From an uncultured Lachnospiraceae bacterium (lineage in GTDB: Bacteria; Bacillota; Clostridia; Lachnospirales; Lachnospiraceae), in assembly GCA_947643615.1 (NCBI GenBank), contig CANRWO010000024.1:1-44842 (forward strand): a stretch of DNA of 44,842 nt, given 5' to 3'. This document shows, piece after piece, positions 44,104 through 44,842 of this stretch. A program made the position numbers and the translations under genes. Numbering within the stretch: the first letter of the stretch is position 1; the number at the start of each line of letters is the position of its first letter. The notes beneath the pieces were generated by a model. That model was not told the origin of the DNA. It made no database searches and saw only the letters and a program-made list of their open reading frames with translations.

Positions 44104-44289
44104 TTATACTTCTTCAACCTTTAACAAATGACCGACCTGACGGATCTGCCCTCTCGTCGCTTCGTTGTCAGGAAGTATTATGGACTTACCGATCTTGCGA
44201 AGTCCCATAGATTCAACAGTTGCCCTATTCTTCGGCACCGCCCCGATTGTGGACCTTACCAAAGTGATCTTTAACTTCTTATCTGCCAT
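44104..44289 (-). CDS. rpmD: 50S ribosomal protein L30
   Basis: 61 residues, normal length for the bacterial short form. It starts MADKKLKITLVRSTIGAVPK and keeps the conserved VESMGLRKIGKSI segment and the C-terminal QVGHLLKVEEV. It lies between rpsE and rplO in the spc operon. Confidence 0.97.
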   Translation of the reverse strand: MADKKLKITLVRSTIGAVPKNRATVESMGLRKIGKSIILPDNEATRGQIRQVGHLLKVEEV

Positions 44290-44303
44290 TGCTGTTCTCC
44301 TTT

Positions 44304-44813
44304 CTAAGCCATAACTTCTTCAACGGACTTGCCGCGGCTCTTAGCCACTTCTTCAGGAGACTTCAGCTGGCTTAAACCGGTAATTGTTGCAAGAACAACA
44401 TTCTGCTTGTTATTAGAGCCAAGGGACTTGGTACGGATATTCTTGATCCCTGCAAGCTCACATACCACACGGGCAGGGCCGCCTGCGATGATACCGGTAC
44501 CTTCGGGAGCCTTCTTCAACAGCACGTTTGAAGAACCGTACTTGCCGATGAAATCATGGGAAATAGACTTGTTGTCATCCAACGCAACCTCAACAAGGTG
44601 CTTCATCGCATCTTCCTTGCCCTTGCGGATTGCCTCAGGGATTTCTACAGCCTTTCCGAGGCCAGCGCCAACATGGCCGTTGCCGTCACCAACAACTACC
44701 AGTGCGGTAAAGCGCATATTACGGCCGCCCTTGACGGTCTTGGTTACACGCTTGATGGTAACAACTTTGTCGGTCAATTCAAACTGGCTTGCATCTATGA
44801 TTGTGTGTTTCAT
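44304..44813 (-). CDS. rpsE: 30S ribosomal protein S5
   Basis: 169 residues, normal length. The double-stranded-RNA-binding N-terminal half has [20 protein letters not shown] and [20 protein letters not shown]; the C-terminal half has [20 protein letters not shown]. It contributes to decoding fidelity. AGGAAGAGG precedes the ATG at 44813. rplR ends 20 bp upstream. Confidence 0.98.
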   Translation of the reverse strand: MKHTIIDASQFELTDKVVTIKRVTKTVKGGRNMRFTALVVVGDGNGHVGAGLGKAVEIPEAIRKGKEDAMKHLVEVALDDNKSISHDFIGKYGSSNVLLKKAPEGTGIIAGGPARVVCELAGIKNIRTKSLGSNNKQNVVLATITGLSQLKSPEEVAKSRGKSVEEVMA

Positions 44814-44833
44814 GGTGTATTCCTCTTCCTTTC

Positions 44834-44842
44834 CTAGAATTC
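44834..44842 (-). CDS. rplR: Last codons of 50S ribosomal protein L18
   Basis: Only Glu-Phe-stop (TAG at 44836-44834) lies inside the window. The position directly before rpsE and the EF ending, common for L18 (…GLEF), are the whole basis for the call. Confidence 0.55.
   Translation of the reverse strand, partial: EF

Overview
The window looks like a chromosome segment of a gut-type Firmicute, most likely a Lachnospiraceae (Clostridia). The reasons are the order of the ribosomal-protein/secY/adk/map/infA/rpoA cluster, a KOW-domain gene between map and infA, an ECF module next to truA, an enlarged L17, and several large multidomain surface enzymes for pectin. This assignment is inference from gene content; no search was run. 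Domain, membrane-segment and signal-peptide calls were made by eye. I saw no tRNA, rRNA or CRISPR array.

Layout. (1) 1-6429, minus strand: a two-component system (response regulator, short-loop histidine kinase) followed by two FtsX-type ABC transporter pairs; the second permease runs off the left edge. A terminator and a set of 11-bp-spaced TGTA repeats separate the two pairs, so the second pair probably has its own regulator-driven promoter. (2) 6430-11220: an accessory patch. It holds a TetR regulator with a palindrome on its consensus promoter, a flavodoxin-like reductase, a membrane-anchored FMN-binding protein, a truncated cysteine-rich KTR gene, an orphan gene, a small ORF, a decayed tyrosine-integrase gene, a ribbon-helix-helix gene and a type I toxin/antisense-RNA pair. 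It reads as the remains of one or more integrated elements. (3) 11221-12343: rplM-rpsI with a strong promoter and a long leader. (4) 12481-19037: a PL9-like surface pectate lyase and a GH105-like lipoprotein. (5) 19126-22528: ecfA1-ecfA2-ecfT-truA. (6) 22636-25055: a VanY-like carboxypeptidase and a MATE transporter. (7) 25337-32416: a giant pectin methylesterase/pectate lyase whose signal peptide is out of frame across a nine-base homopolymer. (8) 32500-34695: a GT-C-like membrane protein. (9) 34822-44842: rplQ, rpoA, rpsD, rpsK, rpsM, rpmJ, a membrane protein, infA, KOW gene, map, adk, secY, rplO, rpmD, rpsE and the last codons of rplR.

How it fits together. In many Firmicutes rplQ, ecfA1, ecfA2, ecfT, truA, rplM and rpsI form one run. 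Here that run is cut twice, between rplQ and ecfA1 and between truA and rplM, and each gap contains pectin-degrading genes. Pectin would be de-esterified and cut at the surface by the CE8-PL1 protein and the PL9 protein. The resulting unsaturated oligomers would be trimmed by the GH105 lipoprotein. A third cut, between infA and rpmJ, holds an unrecognised membrane protein; new promoters and terminators are visible at these breaks.

The strongest leads are the homopolymer frameshift in the giant pectin enzyme (phase switch, broken gene or sequencing error), the unannotated type I toxin-antitoxin locus at 10527-10847, the palindrome between -35 and -10 at 11112-11127, and the breakup of the ribosomal cluster by carbohydrate-use genes.
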